64,000 nucleotides of DNA, from assembly GCA_943735955.1 (NCBI GenBank), contig OX030955.1, positions 2,835,734-2,899,733 on the forward strand. The letters run 5' to 3'. A program made the translations under genes and the position numbers. Source of the DNA: Piscicola geometra. Its lineage: Eukaryota; Annelida; Clitellata; Hirudinida; Piscicolidae. Every line of letters begins with the position of its first letter. Position 1 is the first letter of the stretch. This document shows, piece by piece, positions 55,551 to 64,000 of the stretch. The notes below the pieces were generated by a model, which saw nothing but the letters and a program-made list of their open reading frames with translations, ran no database searches and had not been told where the DNA came from.

Positions 55551-64000
<8,450 letters not shown>

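Overview
The window is AT-rich animal (metazoan) nuclear DNA. Genes are broken by many introns, every reconstructed intron has GT...AG ends, long CA/TG arrays are frequent, and several transposon families are present. The genes are clear bilaterian orthologues (grainyhead, cyclin K, ZnT7, NOL4, PAXBP1, 5-oxoprolinase, a PPP1R3 glycogen-targeting subunit). An invertebrate, perhaps a lophotrochozoan such as an annelid, is my guess; nothing in the sequence proves the phylum. All exon joins were made by eye, using reading frame, splice sites and remembered family similarity, so boundaries may be off by a base.

Layout: 0.8-4.3 kb, a two-exon rhodopsin-type receptor (+). 6.4-16.2 kb, a NOL4-like gene (-) with a 5.2-kb first intron and a very large Asn-rich exon. 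16.2-21.7 kb, gene-poor, with a decayed Merlin-type transposase. 21.7-22.6 kb, an intronless PP1 glycogen-targeting subunit (-), head to head with an 11-exon ZnT7 zinc transporter (+, 23.2-29.0 kb). 30.4-37.5 kb, a grainyhead-like transcription factor (-) with an L2/CR1-type retrotransposon in its last intron. 38.5-40.8 kb, cyclin K (-), head to head with an intronless, unrecognised Asn-rich protein (+, 41.3-43.3 kb). 44.3-46.7 kb, a small secreted laminin-G protein (+). 47.6-52.5 kb, PAXBP1/GCFC (-). 52.8-53.5 kb, an unclassified single-exon homeobox gene (-). 55.6 kb to the end, the first 23 exons found of 5-oxoprolinase (+), which continues past the window edge.

The genes do not form one pathway. 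Several are general nuclear regulators (NOL4, grainyhead, cyclin K, PAXBP1, homeobox); others are metabolic or transport genes (PPP1R3, ZnT7, OPLAH). Two head-to-head pairs (PPP1R3/ZnT7 and cyclin K/unknown) have about 0.5 kb between start codons and may share promoters.

Mobile DNA: two hAT elements with perfect 8-bp target duplications, a Harbinger-like MITE with a TAA duplication, a Merlin remnant, an L2/CR1 element plus dispersed short 3' tails of a related family, a second non-LTR fragment, and two copies of a SINE family, one with a tRNA-like head. The most unusual genome-level signal is that about 28 of 74 reconstructed introns begin GTT, a base rarely seen at donor position +3 in animals.
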